A stretch of DNA of 64,000 nucleotides, from contig NZ_JACXAC010000002.1 of NCBI RefSeq assembly GCF_014699055.1, positions 558,001 through 622,000 on the forward strand. Direction: 5' to 3'. Shown piece by piece: positions 33,107 through 41,241 of the stretch. The translations under genes and the position numbers were made by a program. Within the stretch, counting starts at the first letter, position 1, and the number at the start of each line of letters is the position of its first letter. Below the pieces are notes generated by a model. That model searched no databases, was not told the origin of the DNA, and was given only the letters and a program-made list of their open reading frames with translations. The stretch comes from Hymenobacter armeniacus. Lineage in GTDB: Bacteria > Bacteroidota > Bacteroidia > Cytophagales > Hymenobacteraceae.

Positions 33107-34123
33107 TTAGCGGCGGGCCGTGGAGTCGCGCTCAAACAGCGTCGACTCCAGCACTAGGCTTTGGCTGGGCAGCACGGGCTTCTTTTTTTCCACGGCGCGC
33201 AGCAGGATTTTAGCGGCTTCGCGGCCGATGTCGTAGGCCGGCTGCGTGATGGTGGAGAGGGGAGGGGCGAGCAGCGAGGCGGCTTCCAGGTTGGAAAAGC
33301 CGATGATTTTGATGTCGTCGGGAATGCGGCGGCCCAGCTCGCGGCACACGTGGTAGGTGCTGATGGCCAGCCGCTCGACCGAGGCAAAGATGCCGTCGAT
33401 GTCGGGCCGACGTTGCAGCAGCTCGCGAATGAGCACCACGTTCTGCTCGTTGTCCATCACGCCGGGCAGCACCAGGTCGGGGGCGTGGGCGCGGCCGTGG
33501 GCCTGCAGGGCGTCGAGGTAGCCCTGCTGCCGGAACTGGCCGATGGACAGGTTGTTGGAGATGAGCAGGTGGGCAATGTGCTGGCAGCCGGCCTGAATGA
33601 GGTGTTCGGTGGCGCGGTAGCCGCTTTCGTAGTCGTTGGTGGTCACTTTGGCGGTGGGCACTTCGGCGCACACGCGGTCGAAAAACACGATGGGCAGGTT
33701 GGTTTCCTGCAGGCTTTTGATATGGGCAAAGTCTTCGGTGCCGCTGGCCACCGACATGAGCAGGCCGTCGATGCGCCCGCCCTTGAGGTGCTGCACAATG
33801 GACACTTCGCGGGCGTAGTCGTCGTGGGTGAGGTAGATGAGGACGTGGTAGCCGCTCTGGCGGGCGGCTTCCTCGATGCCGTTGATGGCCAGGGCAAAAA
33901 AGTGGTTGGCCACTTTCGGAATCACCACCCCGATGGTCTTGCTCAGGTTGCGGCGTAGGCTGCTGGCGTAGGCGTTGGGCTCGTAGTTGAGGGCCGTGGC
34001 CAGGGCCCGCACGCGCGCTTTGGTGGCTTCAGAAACCTCGTGGCTGTCGCGCAAGGCTCTGGAAACCGTGGCGATAGACATGTTGAGTTGCTCGGCCAGC
34101 GACTTCAGGTTCACGGGCGTCAT
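33107..34123 (-). CDS. LacI/GalR-family transcriptional regulator of the polysaccharide locus
   Basis: A 338-residue regulator. The N-terminal HTH and hinge helix are clear: NLKSLAEQLNMSIATVSRAL, then RALATALNYEPNAYASSL. The effector domain (about 60-338) is periplasmic-binding-protein-like (IGVVIPKVANHFFALAINGI, LPIVFFDRVCAEV, GFSNLEAASLLAPPLSTI). It is divergent from susC, and the shared region holds the operator candidate at 34244. A second operator lies upstream of the giant glycosidase, so it probably controls both arms of the locus. Relatives of this class sense a sugar or sugar-acid intermediate; a uronate-derived ligand is an inference from the neighbouring enzymes. Confidence 0.93.
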   Translation of the reverse strand: MTPVNLKSLAEQLNMSIATVSRALRDSHEVSEATKARVRALATALNYEPNAYASSLRRNLSKTIGVVIPKVANHFFALAINGIEEAARQSGYHVLIYLTHDDYAREVSIVQHLKGGRIDGLLMSVASGTEDFAHIKSLQETNLPIVFFDRVCAEVPTAKVTTNDYESGYRATEHLIQAGCQHIAHLLISNNLSIGQFRQQGYLDALQAHGRAHAPDLVLPGVMDNEQNVVLIRELLQRRPDIDGIFASVERLAISTYHVCRELGRRIPDDIKIIGFSNLEAASLLAPPLSTITQPAYDIGREAAKILLRAVEKKKPVLPSQSLVLESTLFERDSTARR

Positions 34124-34193
34124 GGCAGGAACGGGGGAAGACGGAAGAAAAGAAGTGACAATTTTCTACAACAAGTGGCAAAGCCGCAATACA

Positions 34194-34201
34194 CAAACCT
34201 A
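34194..34201 (-). promoter_or_regulatory. -7 box (TAGGTTTG) of the lacI-type gene
   Basis: Exact TAnnTTTG match on the minus strand, ending about 70 bases before the regulator's start codon. The operator candidate lies about 43 bases upstream of it, which would allow autoregulation. Confidence 0.55.
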
Positions 34202-34243
34202 ACGGTTGGGCCCCGGAAAACCGCCATTCTGGGCGCAGCTACC

Positions 34244-34256
34244 GAAAACGTTTGCG
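34244..34256. promoter_or_regulatory. Putative LacI-family operator O2 (GAAAACGTTTGCG)
   Basis: Exact reverse complement of the 13-base sequence at 27360-27372, located between the divergent regulator and susC. Confidence 0.72.
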
Positions 34257-34441
34257 TAAATAAAGACCTGTCCACTAGCTGCAATCGGTGGGAAGAACCC
34301 AGTACTTCGCAGGGCAATCGGTTGGGTAAGTCTTCACTGACCGCGCTTGCTGTTGGCTTTCGGCCACTTTCTACTCTGCCCGCGCGGCTCTGCTACCGCC
34401 CGCCGCGGCCCTCCCATCGTCACCAAACCCACCCCACCACC

Positions 34442-37400
34442 ATGACGGAAATTATACGACCCGATTTTCGGCGCTACCTGCGGCCCCTGGTGCTGCTGCC
34501 CGCGCTGAGCCTGGGGCTGAGTGCCCCCACCCTGGCCCTGGCCGCTGCGCCCGCACCCGCCCGGGGGGTGAAGGCCGACATCACCATCACCGGCCGCGTG
34601 CTGGACGAGAAGGGCGCGGGCCTGCCCGGCGTCAACGTCATCGTGAAGGGCACCACCAACGGCACCCAGACCGACGTGGAAGGCCGCTACACCATCAAAG
34701 CGCCCGACAACGCCACGCTGGTTTTCACCTTCGTGGGCTACCTGAGCGAAGAAGCCAGCGTGAACGGCCGCACCTCCATCAACGCCACGCTGGCGCCCGA
34801 CTCGAAGGCGCTGGAAGAAGTGGTGGTGGTGGGCTACGGCGTGCAGGAGAAGAAGCTGCTGGCCACGTCCATTTCCTCGATTTCGGCCAAGCAGGTGGAG
34901 CTGATTCCGGTGTCGTCGCCCTCCGAAGCGCTGGTGGGCCTGGTGGCCGGCGCCCAGATTACGGAGCCCTCGGGCGAGCCCGGCCAGGGCGCGGTGATTC
35001 GCGTGCGCGGCCTGGGCTCGATTTCGGCCGGCAACTCGCCGCTGTACGTGGTGGACGGCTACCCGCTCAACAGCGCCGACAGCTACAACCAGATTCCGCC
35101 CGGCGACATTCAGAGCATTCAGATTCTGAAAGATGCGGCGGCCTGCGCCATCTACGGCTCGCGCGGCGGCAACGGCATCGTGATTGTGACCACCAAGCGC
35201 GGCCGCAACGACGGCAAAACCCGCTTCAACTTCACGGCCAACGCCGGCGTGGTGCAGGTGGCCAAAAAGGTGGACCTGATGGACCGGGAGCAGTACCTGG
35301 ACTACTTGCGCGAATCTTTCCGAAACGGCAACCGCGCCCTGCCGGCCCAGCTGGCGCCCGGCGCGCCCGAGCTGCCGAACACTGACTGGCAGAACGAGAT
35401 TTTTGGCACCGGCACGCAGCAGCAGTACCAGCTGTCGGCCATGGGCGGCACCAATTCGTCGCGCTTCTACATTTCGGGCAGCTACTTCAACCAGAAGGGC
35501 GTGGTGAAGAACACCGGCTTCGACCGCTTCGCCCTGCGCGCCAACTACGACGCGCAGCTGAGCCCCAAGCTGAAGCTGGGCCTGAGCCTGGCCCCCAACT
35601 TCTCGCGCACCGACGTGAAGCCGATTTCGGGCAGCTACAACGGCGGCAACATCTCGGGCGGCGGCCCCGGCGGCGAAACGGCCATCGTGACGGCGGCCCT
35701 GATTCTGCCGCCCGTCATCCCGGTGTACCTGGCCAACGGCGACTACGGCGCCATTCGCAACTCGGGCTCGGGCGTGACCACGCCCGGCGACCTGCTCAAC
35801 CCCGTGGCCACCATCGACCTGTATAAGGACCGCACCAGCTCGGTGCGCGGCCTGGGCTCGGCCTTCCTGGATTTTGAAATCCTCAAGGGCCTGAACCTGC
35901 GCACCAACTTCGGGGCCGAGCTGATAAACAACCGCCGCGCCATCTACGTGCCGGCCACGCTGAGCACCGTGAACAACGCCAGCGCCAACCTCTCGAACCC
36001 CATCCTCAACAACATCGACGCCCGGCAGGTCAACAACACCAACCTGAACTGGGTGTGGGAAAACACGGCCACCTACAACCGCAAGCTGGGCGCCGACCAC
36101 GACGTGACCCTGCTGGCCGGCTACTCGGCCCAGTACAACCAGAACGAGGGCAGCACCGTGCTGGGCCAGACCGGCACCTACACCACGCCCGACATCGAGT
36201 ACGCCACGGCCGCCGGCCAGCTCTTCGGCCAAACCAACTACTCGGCCAACTCGCTGGTTTCTCTCTTCGGCCGCGTCGATTACTCCTTCAAGGAACGCTA
36301 CATCCTGACGGCCGCGCTGCGCACCGACGGCTCCTCGCGCTTCGGCCCCGACAACCGCTACGCCACCTTCCCCTCGGTGGCCCTGGCTTGGCGCGCCGGC
36401 GAGGAAACCTTCATCAAGGGCATTCCGGCCATTTCGGAGCTGAAGTTCCGCGCCTCCTACGGCGTGACGGGCAACAACAACATCGGCGACTACAACTACC
36501 AGAGCTACCAAACGGCCGCCAACTACGTGTTTGGCAACGGCAACGGCGTGCGCAACTACGGCTTTGCGCCCAACGGCCTGGCCCTGCGCAACCTGGGCTG
36601 GGAAACCAACACCCAGTTTGACGCCGGCTTCGACTTCGGCCTGTTCCGCGACCGCATCTACCTGACCGTGGCCGCCTACCAGCGCAACACCACCGACCTG
36701 CTGCTTAACCGCAACATCCCGGCCATTCTGGGCTACTCGTCGCGGGCCCTGGCCAACGTGGGCGAGGTGCGCAACCGTGGCCTGGAATTCCAGCTCAACA
36801 CGGCCAACATCGTGAACGGCCCCTTCACCTGGAACACGGCCCTCAACGTCTCGATGAACCGCAACCAAGTAATTGCCCTGGCGGGCGCCAATGAGCAAAT
36901 CACCTTCGACGCCGTGTTTGGCTACACCAGCTCCATTCGGGTGGTGCCGGGCCAGCCGCTGGGCGTGTTCTACGGCTACCAGCAGGAAGGCATTTACCGC
37001 GACAAGGCCGACGTGGACGGCAGCCCCAAGTGGACGGGCAGCACCTTGGCCGTGCAGCCGGGCGACTTCAAGTTCAAGGACGTGAACGGCGATGGCCAGA
37101 TTAACTCGCTCGACATCGGCGTCATCGGCAACCCCTTCCCCGACTTCACCTACGGCCTGCAAAACACGTTTGGCTACAAGGACCTGTCGCTGGCCATCAC
37201 GCTGCAGGGCTCGCAGGGCAACGACGTGCTGTACGCCGGCGACCGGTACACATTCAACGCCCCCGGCCAGACCAACGGCCGCGTGCAGCTGGTGGACCGC
37301 TGGCGCAGCCCCGACAACCCCGGCGACGGCAAAACCCCCTTTGCCACCACCGCCACCTCGCTGCGCACCCAGTTCAACTCCTACTTCATTCAGGACGGCT

Positions 37401-37645
37401 CGTTCCTGCGCATCCGCAACGTGACCTTGCGCTACAACCTGCCCGTGGGCTGGGCCAAGAAAGCCGGCCTGCAAACCGCCGGCATCTACACCTCGGTGCA
37501 GAACCTGTACACCTTCACCAAGTACGTGGGCTACAACCCCGAAGCCAACAACTACGGCAACACCACCAACCCCACCTACGGCGTCGACCAGGGTTCTTAC
37601 CCCATGAACCGCACCGTCACGCTGGGCCTGCAGGTCGGCTTCTAG
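34442..37645 (+). CDS. SusC/RagA-family TonB-dependent glycan importer
   Basis: A 1067-residue outer-membrane receptor that imports oligosaccharides together with the SusD lid. The start is MTEIIRPDFRRYLRPLVLL, giving an N-terminal signal ending near ALAAAPA. Residues about 47-125 are the carboxypeptidase-regulatory domain (ITGRVLDEKGAGLPGVNVIV), followed by the TonB-box-like EEVVVVGYGVQEKK and the plug (VIRVRGLGSISAGNSPLYVV, LKDAAACAIYGSRGGNGIVI). The rest is a 22-stranded barrel ending in VTLGLQVGF, with C-terminal Phe. The stop codon is the first base pairs of the palindromic repeat at 37643. It is the first gene of the operon with susD. Confidence 0.96.
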   Translation: MTEIIRPDFRRYLRPLVLLPALSLGLSAPTLALAAAPAPARGVKADITITGRVLDEKGAGLPGVNVIVKGTTNGTQTDVEGRYTIKAPDNATLVFTFVGYLSEEASVNGRTSINATLAPDSKALEEVVVVGYGVQEKKLLATSISSISAKQVELIPVSSPSEALVGLVAGAQITEPSGEPGQGAVIRVRGLGSISAGNSPLYVVDGYPLNSADSYNQIPPGDIQSIQILKDAAACAIYGSRGGNGIVIVTTKRGRNDGKTRFNFTANAGVVQVAKKVDLMDREQYLDYLRESFRNGNRALPAQLAPGAPELPNTDWQNEIFGTGTQQQYQLSAMGGTNSSRFYISGSYFNQKGVVKNTGFDRFALRANYDAQLSPKLKLGLSLAPNFSRTDVKPISGSYNGGNISGGGPGGETAIVTAALILPPVIPVYLANGDYGAIRNSGSGVTTPGDLLNPVATIDLYKDRTSSVRGLGSAFLDFEILKGLNLRTNFGAELINNRRAIYVPATLSTVNNASANLSNPILNNIDARQVNNTNLNWVWENTATYNRKLGADHDVTLLAGYSAQYNQNEGSTVLGQTGTYTTPDIEYATAAGQLFGQTNYSANSLVSLFGRVDYSFKERYILTAALRTDGSSRFGPDNRYATFPSVALAWRAGEETFIKGIPAISELKFRASYGVTGNNNIGDYNYQSYQTAANYVFGNGNGVRNYGFAPNGLALRNLGWETNTQFDAGFDFGLFRDRIYLTVAAYQRNTTDLLLNRNIPAILGYSSRALANVGEVRNRGLEFQLNTANIVNGPFTWNTALNVSMNRNQVIALAGANEQITFDAVFGYTSSIRVVPGQPLGVFYGYQQEGIYRDKADVDGSPKWTGSTLAVQPGDFKFKDVNGDGQINSLDIGVIGNPFPDFTYGLQNTFGYKDLSLAITLQGSQGNDVLYAGDRYTFNAPGQTNGRVQLVDRWRSPDNPGDGKTPFATTATSLRTQFNSYFIQDGSFLRIRNVTLRYNLPVGWAKKAGLQTAGIYTSVQNLYTFTKYVGYNPEANNYGNTTNPTYGVDQGSYPMNRTVTLGLQVGF

Positions 37646-37730
37646 TTGGTTGTCAGTTGCTGGTTGTCAGTTGTCAGTGTAAAGCGACAATTGCAGCCTG
37701 CTAACAACTGACAACCAGCAACTAATAATT
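37643..37730. repeat. Two-armed palindromic repeat, family C copy 2
   Basis: Inverted arms of about 31 bases (37646-37677 and 37700-37730) with the same CTGGTTGTCAGTTG units as the bamD-rpoZ element. It starts at the susC stop codon TAG and fills the susC-susD gap. In a SusCD operon this hairpin could reduce downstream susD read-through or protect the susC mRNA end. Confidence 0.88.
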
Positions 37731-37747
37731 ATTAATTAATTCCCACC

Positions 37748-39262
37748 ATGACTTTCAATCAATTTTTCTCGGGCGCGGCCGTGGCCACGGTGCTGGGGCT
37801 GGGCGTGCTGGGCACCACCTCGTGCCAGAAGGACTTCATCGAGCTGAACGACCCCACACGCGTGCCCACCACGGAGAGCTACAAGGACTCGCTGAGCATC
37901 CTCACCGGCGTGACGGCGGCGTACTCGTCGCTGCAGGACCTCTACGGCCGGGCCGGCGGCAGCCGCGGCTGGTTCATCTTCGCCGAAATTCCGTCGGACA
38001 ACAGCTACACCGTGACCTCGGGCGAGCGCCTGAACGAGTTCAACGACTTCACGCTCTTCAGCGACAACCAGCACATCCAGAGCTACTGGCTCTCGACGTA
38101 CCGCACCATTGCGCGCTGCAACCTCATCCTCAGCCGCGCCGGCGCCGTGAAGCTCACCGATGCCACCCGCAACCGCTACTACGGCGAGGTGCGCTTCCTG
38201 CGGGCCCTGACGTATTTCAACGCCGTGCGCATTTGGGGCGACATTCCGCTGGTGACGCAGGAGTTGCAAGCCATTCAGGACGCCTACGCCTTTGGCCGCC
38301 GGCCGGTGGCCGAGGTGTATGCCCAGATTGAGCAGGACCTCGACTTTGCCGAAAAAAACCTGCCCGTGACCTACACCGGCACCACCAACCTGGGCCGCGC
38401 CACCAAGGGCGCCGCCACGGCGCTGTTTGGCAAAGTGCTGCTGACGCAGAAGAAATATCAGGCCGCCGCCGACAAGCTGCAGCCGCTAGCTACCGGCACC
38501 ACCTACGCCCTGCAGGCCACCTACGCCAACATCTTCGCCACCACCAACGAGATGAACAGCGAAATCATTTTCGCGGCGCGCTACACCAAGGGCACGCTGG
38601 GCCTGGGCAGCGCCTTCACCACGTGGTTTATGCCCGCCTACGGCACCACGCAGTCGACGGCCCTGCTGGGCGCGGCCTTTACCGGCCAGCAGTTCAACAC
38701 CGTGGACAACGACCTGATTGCCGCCTTCACGGCCAGCGGCGCCTCCGACGTGCGCGCCGCCACGTCGTACGTGCTGCCTACGGGCTCGGCGGCCACGCTG
38801 GGCTACTACACCCGCAAGTACATCGACACCCCCACCGCGGCCACCGACGCCGAAAACGACTGGATAGTGCTGCGCCAAGCCGACGTGCTGCTCATGTACG
38901 CCGAGGCCGTGAACGAGGCCACCGGCCCCAACGCCGCCGCCCTGGCGGCCATCAACCAGGTCATCCGCCGCTCGCGCGGGTTGCCCGTGGCCACGGCCAA
39001 CGCCACCGTCGACCTGCCGGCCACCATCAGCCAAACCGCCCTGCGCGACCGCATCGAATTGGAGCGCCGCCTGGAGCTCAACTTCGAAGGCCACCGCTGG
39101 TTCGACCTGGTGCGCACCGACCGTGCCATTCCGGTGATGAACGCCTTCTTTGCCCGCTACAACTCCGCGGTCCGCATCGACCCGAACGACCTGCTTTTCC
39201 CCCTGCCGGTGCAGGAAATCCAAACCAACCCGATTCTGACCCAGAACCCGGGCTACAACTAG
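37748..39262 (+). CDS. SusD/RagB-family nutrient-binding lipoprotein
   Basis: A 504-residue surface lipoprotein that caps the SusC barrel and binds glycan. The signal peptide ends in the lipobox GTTSC (Cys26), followed by QKDFIELNDPTRVPTTE. SusD-type TPR helices appear as YRTIARCNLILSRAGAV, RYYGEVRFLRALTYFNAVRI and FGKVLLTQKKYQAAADKLQ. The conserved C-terminal block RDRIELERRLELNFEGHRWF followed by DLVRTDRAIPVM and PVQEIQTNPILTQNPGYN is diagnostic of the family. It is 102 bases after susC and co-oriented. Confidence 0.96.
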   Translation: MTFNQFFSGAAVATVLGLGVLGTTSCQKDFIELNDPTRVPTTESYKDSLSILTGVTAAYSSLQDLYGRAGGSRGWFIFAEIPSDNSYTVTSGERLNEFNDFTLFSDNQHIQSYWLSTYRTIARCNLILSRAGAVKLTDATRNRYYGEVRFLRALTYFNAVRIWGDIPLVTQELQAIQDAYAFGRRPVAEVYAQIEQDLDFAEKNLPVTYTGTTNLGRATKGAATALFGKVLLTQKKYQAAADKLQPLATGTTYALQATYANIFATTNEMNSEIIFAARYTKGTLGLGSAFTTWFMPAYGTTQSTALLGAAFTGQQFNTVDNDLIAAFTASGASDVRAATSYVLPTGSAATLGYYTRKYIDTPTAATDAENDWIVLRQADVLLMYAEAVNEATGPNAAALAAINQVIRRSRGLPVATANATVDLPATISQTALRDRIELERRLELNFEGHRWFDLVRTDRAIPVMNAFFARYNSAVRIDPNDLLFPLPVQEIQTNPILTQNPGYN

Positions 39263-39265
39263 GCA

Positions 39266-39351
39266 AAATGGTGAGGCGATGAGTCCGCGACAGTCCCCAA
39301 TGGCCTCTGCAAGGGCCGGGGCTGTCGCCTCATCCACTCGCCATTTTTTCT
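39266..39351. repeat. Two-armed inverted repeat, family D
   Basis: Arms AAAATGGTGAGGCGATGAG and CTCATCCACTCGCCATTTT pair with three mismatches, and inside them GCGACAGTCCCC pairs with GGGGCTGTCGC. It starts right after the susD stop codon. Single copy in the window. Confidence 0.75.
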
Positions 39352-39375
39352 GCCTTCCCACTTCCTTCCTTGCCC

Positions 39376-41241
39376 ATGACCTTTCTTTCCCCGATGAAGC
39401 GGCTGCTGGCGGCGCTGCTGTGCGCTGCCGGTTTCGCTGCCGCCCCGGCGGCCCCGGCCCAGACCCTCATTCAGCACGCGCCGGGCCGCCAAGTGCTCAG
39501 CCTCAACGGCCGCTGGAACTACATCATCGACCCCTACGAAAACGGCTTCTACGACTACCGCCGCATGGCGTTCGACCAGTCGAAAACCGGCAAAGGCGGC
39601 TACTACGACAATGCCAAGCCCAGCTCCAGGCAGGAGCCGGAGCTGATTGAGTACGACTTCGACCAATCGGCGGGCCTGATGGTGCCCGGCGACTGGAACT
39701 CGCAGGACCCCAAGCTGCTGTACTACGAAGGCACCATCTGGTACAAGAAGAGCTTCAGCCTGAAGCCCGCGGCCGGCAAGCGCTACTTCCTGTACTTCGG
39801 GGCCATCAACTACGAGGCGCACATCTACCTCAACGGCAAGAAGCTGGGCATGCACAAGGGCGGCTTCACGCCCATTCAGTACGACATCACCAGCCAGCTG
39901 AATGCCACCGGCGACAACTTCGTGGTGGTGAAGGCCGACAACACCCGCCACGCCGAGGAAGTCCCGACCATCAACACCGACTGGTGGAACTACGGCGGCA
40001 TCACGCGCGACGTCTTCGTGGCCGAAGCGCCCGAAACCTTCGTGGTGGACTACAAGGTGCAGCTGGCCAAAAACGACCCCACCCGGCTGGCCGGCTACGT
40101 GCAGCTCGACGGCCCCGCCAAGGCCAACCAGGCCGTGACGCTGAACATTGCCGAAGCGGGCATTAAGCAAACCTTGAAGACCGATGCCGACGGCCGCGCC
40201 ACCTTCAGTCTGCCGGCTAAGAAGCTGAAGCTATGGTCGCCACAAAGCCCCAAGCTGTATGCGGTGAGGCTGAGCAGCGGCGCCGACGCCGTGACCGACA
40301 ACATCGGCTTCCGCACCATTCAGACCAAGGGCCAGGACATTCTGCTCAACGGCAAGTCCATCTTCATGCGCGGCATTTCGATGCACGACGAAAACCCGCT
40401 GATTCCGGGCCGCGCCCGCGGCGAGGGCGACCTGCGCATGCTGCTCACCTGGGCCAAGGAGCTGGGCTGCAACTACGTGCGCCTGGCCCACTACCCGCAC
40501 AACGAAGCCATGCTGAAGCTGGCCGACGAGATGGGCCTGCTGGTGTGGGCCGAAGTGCCCGTGTACTGGACCATTGCCTGGGAAAATCCCGCCACCTACC
40601 AAAACGCCGAAGCCCAGCTTTCGGACCTGATTTCGATGGGGAAAAACCGCGCCAGCGTGGTGGTGTGGAGCGTGGGCAACGAAACGCCGCTGGGCGACCC
40701 GCGCCTGAAATTCATGACCAGCCTGGTGACCAAAGCCCGCTCCCTCGACGACACCCGCCTGATTGCGGCCGCGCTGGAGCTGCACCGCACCCCCGACAAC
40801 GTGGTGCACGTGGACGATGCTTTGGGCGAGTCGCTGGACCTGACCAGCTTCAACGAGTACGCCGGCTGGTACTGGGGCGGCAGCCCGAGCGAAATCACGA
40901 AGTACACCTTCGACATCAAGTACAACAAGCCGGTGGTCATCAGCGAGTTTGGCGGCGATGCGCTGGCCGGCTACCACGGCGATGCCGAAACCCGCTGGAG
41001 CGAGGAGTACCAGGAGGCGCTCTACGTGAACCAGCTCAAGATGCTGAGTACCATCAAGGGCCTGCGCGGCATGACGCCCTGGATTCTGGCCGACTTCCGT
41101 GCCACCCGCCGCCAGCACCCGGTGTATCAGAACGGCTTCAACCGCAAGGGGCTGATTTCGAGCACTGGCGTGAAGAAGAAAGCGTTTTATGTGCTGCAGG
41201 ATTACTACCGGCAGATGGCAACTAAATACGACGGAAAATGA
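39376..41241 (+). CDS. GH2-family glycosidase with beta-glucuronidase NxK motif
   Basis: A 621-residue secreted enzyme; the start MTFLSPMKRLLAALLCAAG is preferred over the upstream TTG. After the signal peptide (cut near PAQ) come the GH2 sugar-binding jellyroll (QVLSLNGRWNYIIDPYENGF, GTIWYKKSFSLKP, YLNGKKLGMHKGGFTPIQYD), the Ig-like domain and the TIM barrel. Catalytic residues are Glu436 (acid/base, VVWSVGNETP) and Glu524 (nucleophile, VVISEFGGD). Near the end FNRKGLISSTG holds Asn589 and Lys591, the NxK pair that in beta-glucuronidases contacts the uronate carboxylate. With uxuA downstream, release of glucuronate is the best guess; a beta-galactosidase is the alternative. The last codons overlap the next gene's first ATG. 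Confidence 0.87.
   Translation: MTFLSPMKRLLAALLCAAGFAAAPAAPAQTLIQHAPGRQVLSLNGRWNYIIDPYENGFYDYRRMAFDQSKTGKGGYYDNAKPSSRQEPELIEYDFDQSAGLMVPGDWNSQDPKLLYYEGTIWYKKSFSLKPAAGKRYFLYFGAINYEAHIYLNGKKLGMHKGGFTPIQYDITSQLNATGDNFVVVKADNTRHAEEVPTINTDWWNYGGITRDVFVAEAPETFVVDYKVQLAKNDPTRLAGYVQLDGPAKANQAVTLNIAEAGIKQTLKTDADGRATFSLPAKKLKLWSPQSPKLYAVRLSSGADAVTDNIGFRTIQTKGQDILLNGKSIFMRGISMHDENPLIPGRARGEGDLRMLLTWAKELGCNYVRLAHYPHNEAMLKLADEMGLLVWAEVPVYWTIAWENPATYQNAEAQLSDLISMGKNRASVVVWSVGNETPLGDPRLKFMTSLVTKARSLDDTRLIAAALELHRTPDNVVHVDDALGESLDLTSFNEYAGWYWGGSPSEITKYTFDIKYNKPVVISEFGGDALAGYHGDAETRWSEEYQEALYVNQLKMLSTIKGLRGMTPWILADFRATRRQHPVYQNGFNRKGLISSTGVKKKAFYVLQDYYRQMATKYDGK

Larger units (their letters stand above)
34124..34441. 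other. Divergent lacI-type / susC regulatory region
   Basis: A 318-base gap with lower GC near 34140-34270. It contains a minus-strand -7 box at 34194-34201 and the operator candidate at 34244-34256. The susC promoter is not obvious; no exact TAnnTTTG was found on the plus strand between the operator and the ATG at 34442. Confidence 0.6.

Noticed and set aside
34334..37474. 1046-codon antisense frame over susC
   Set aside because: Shadow frame; susC has the complete family signature on the plus strand.
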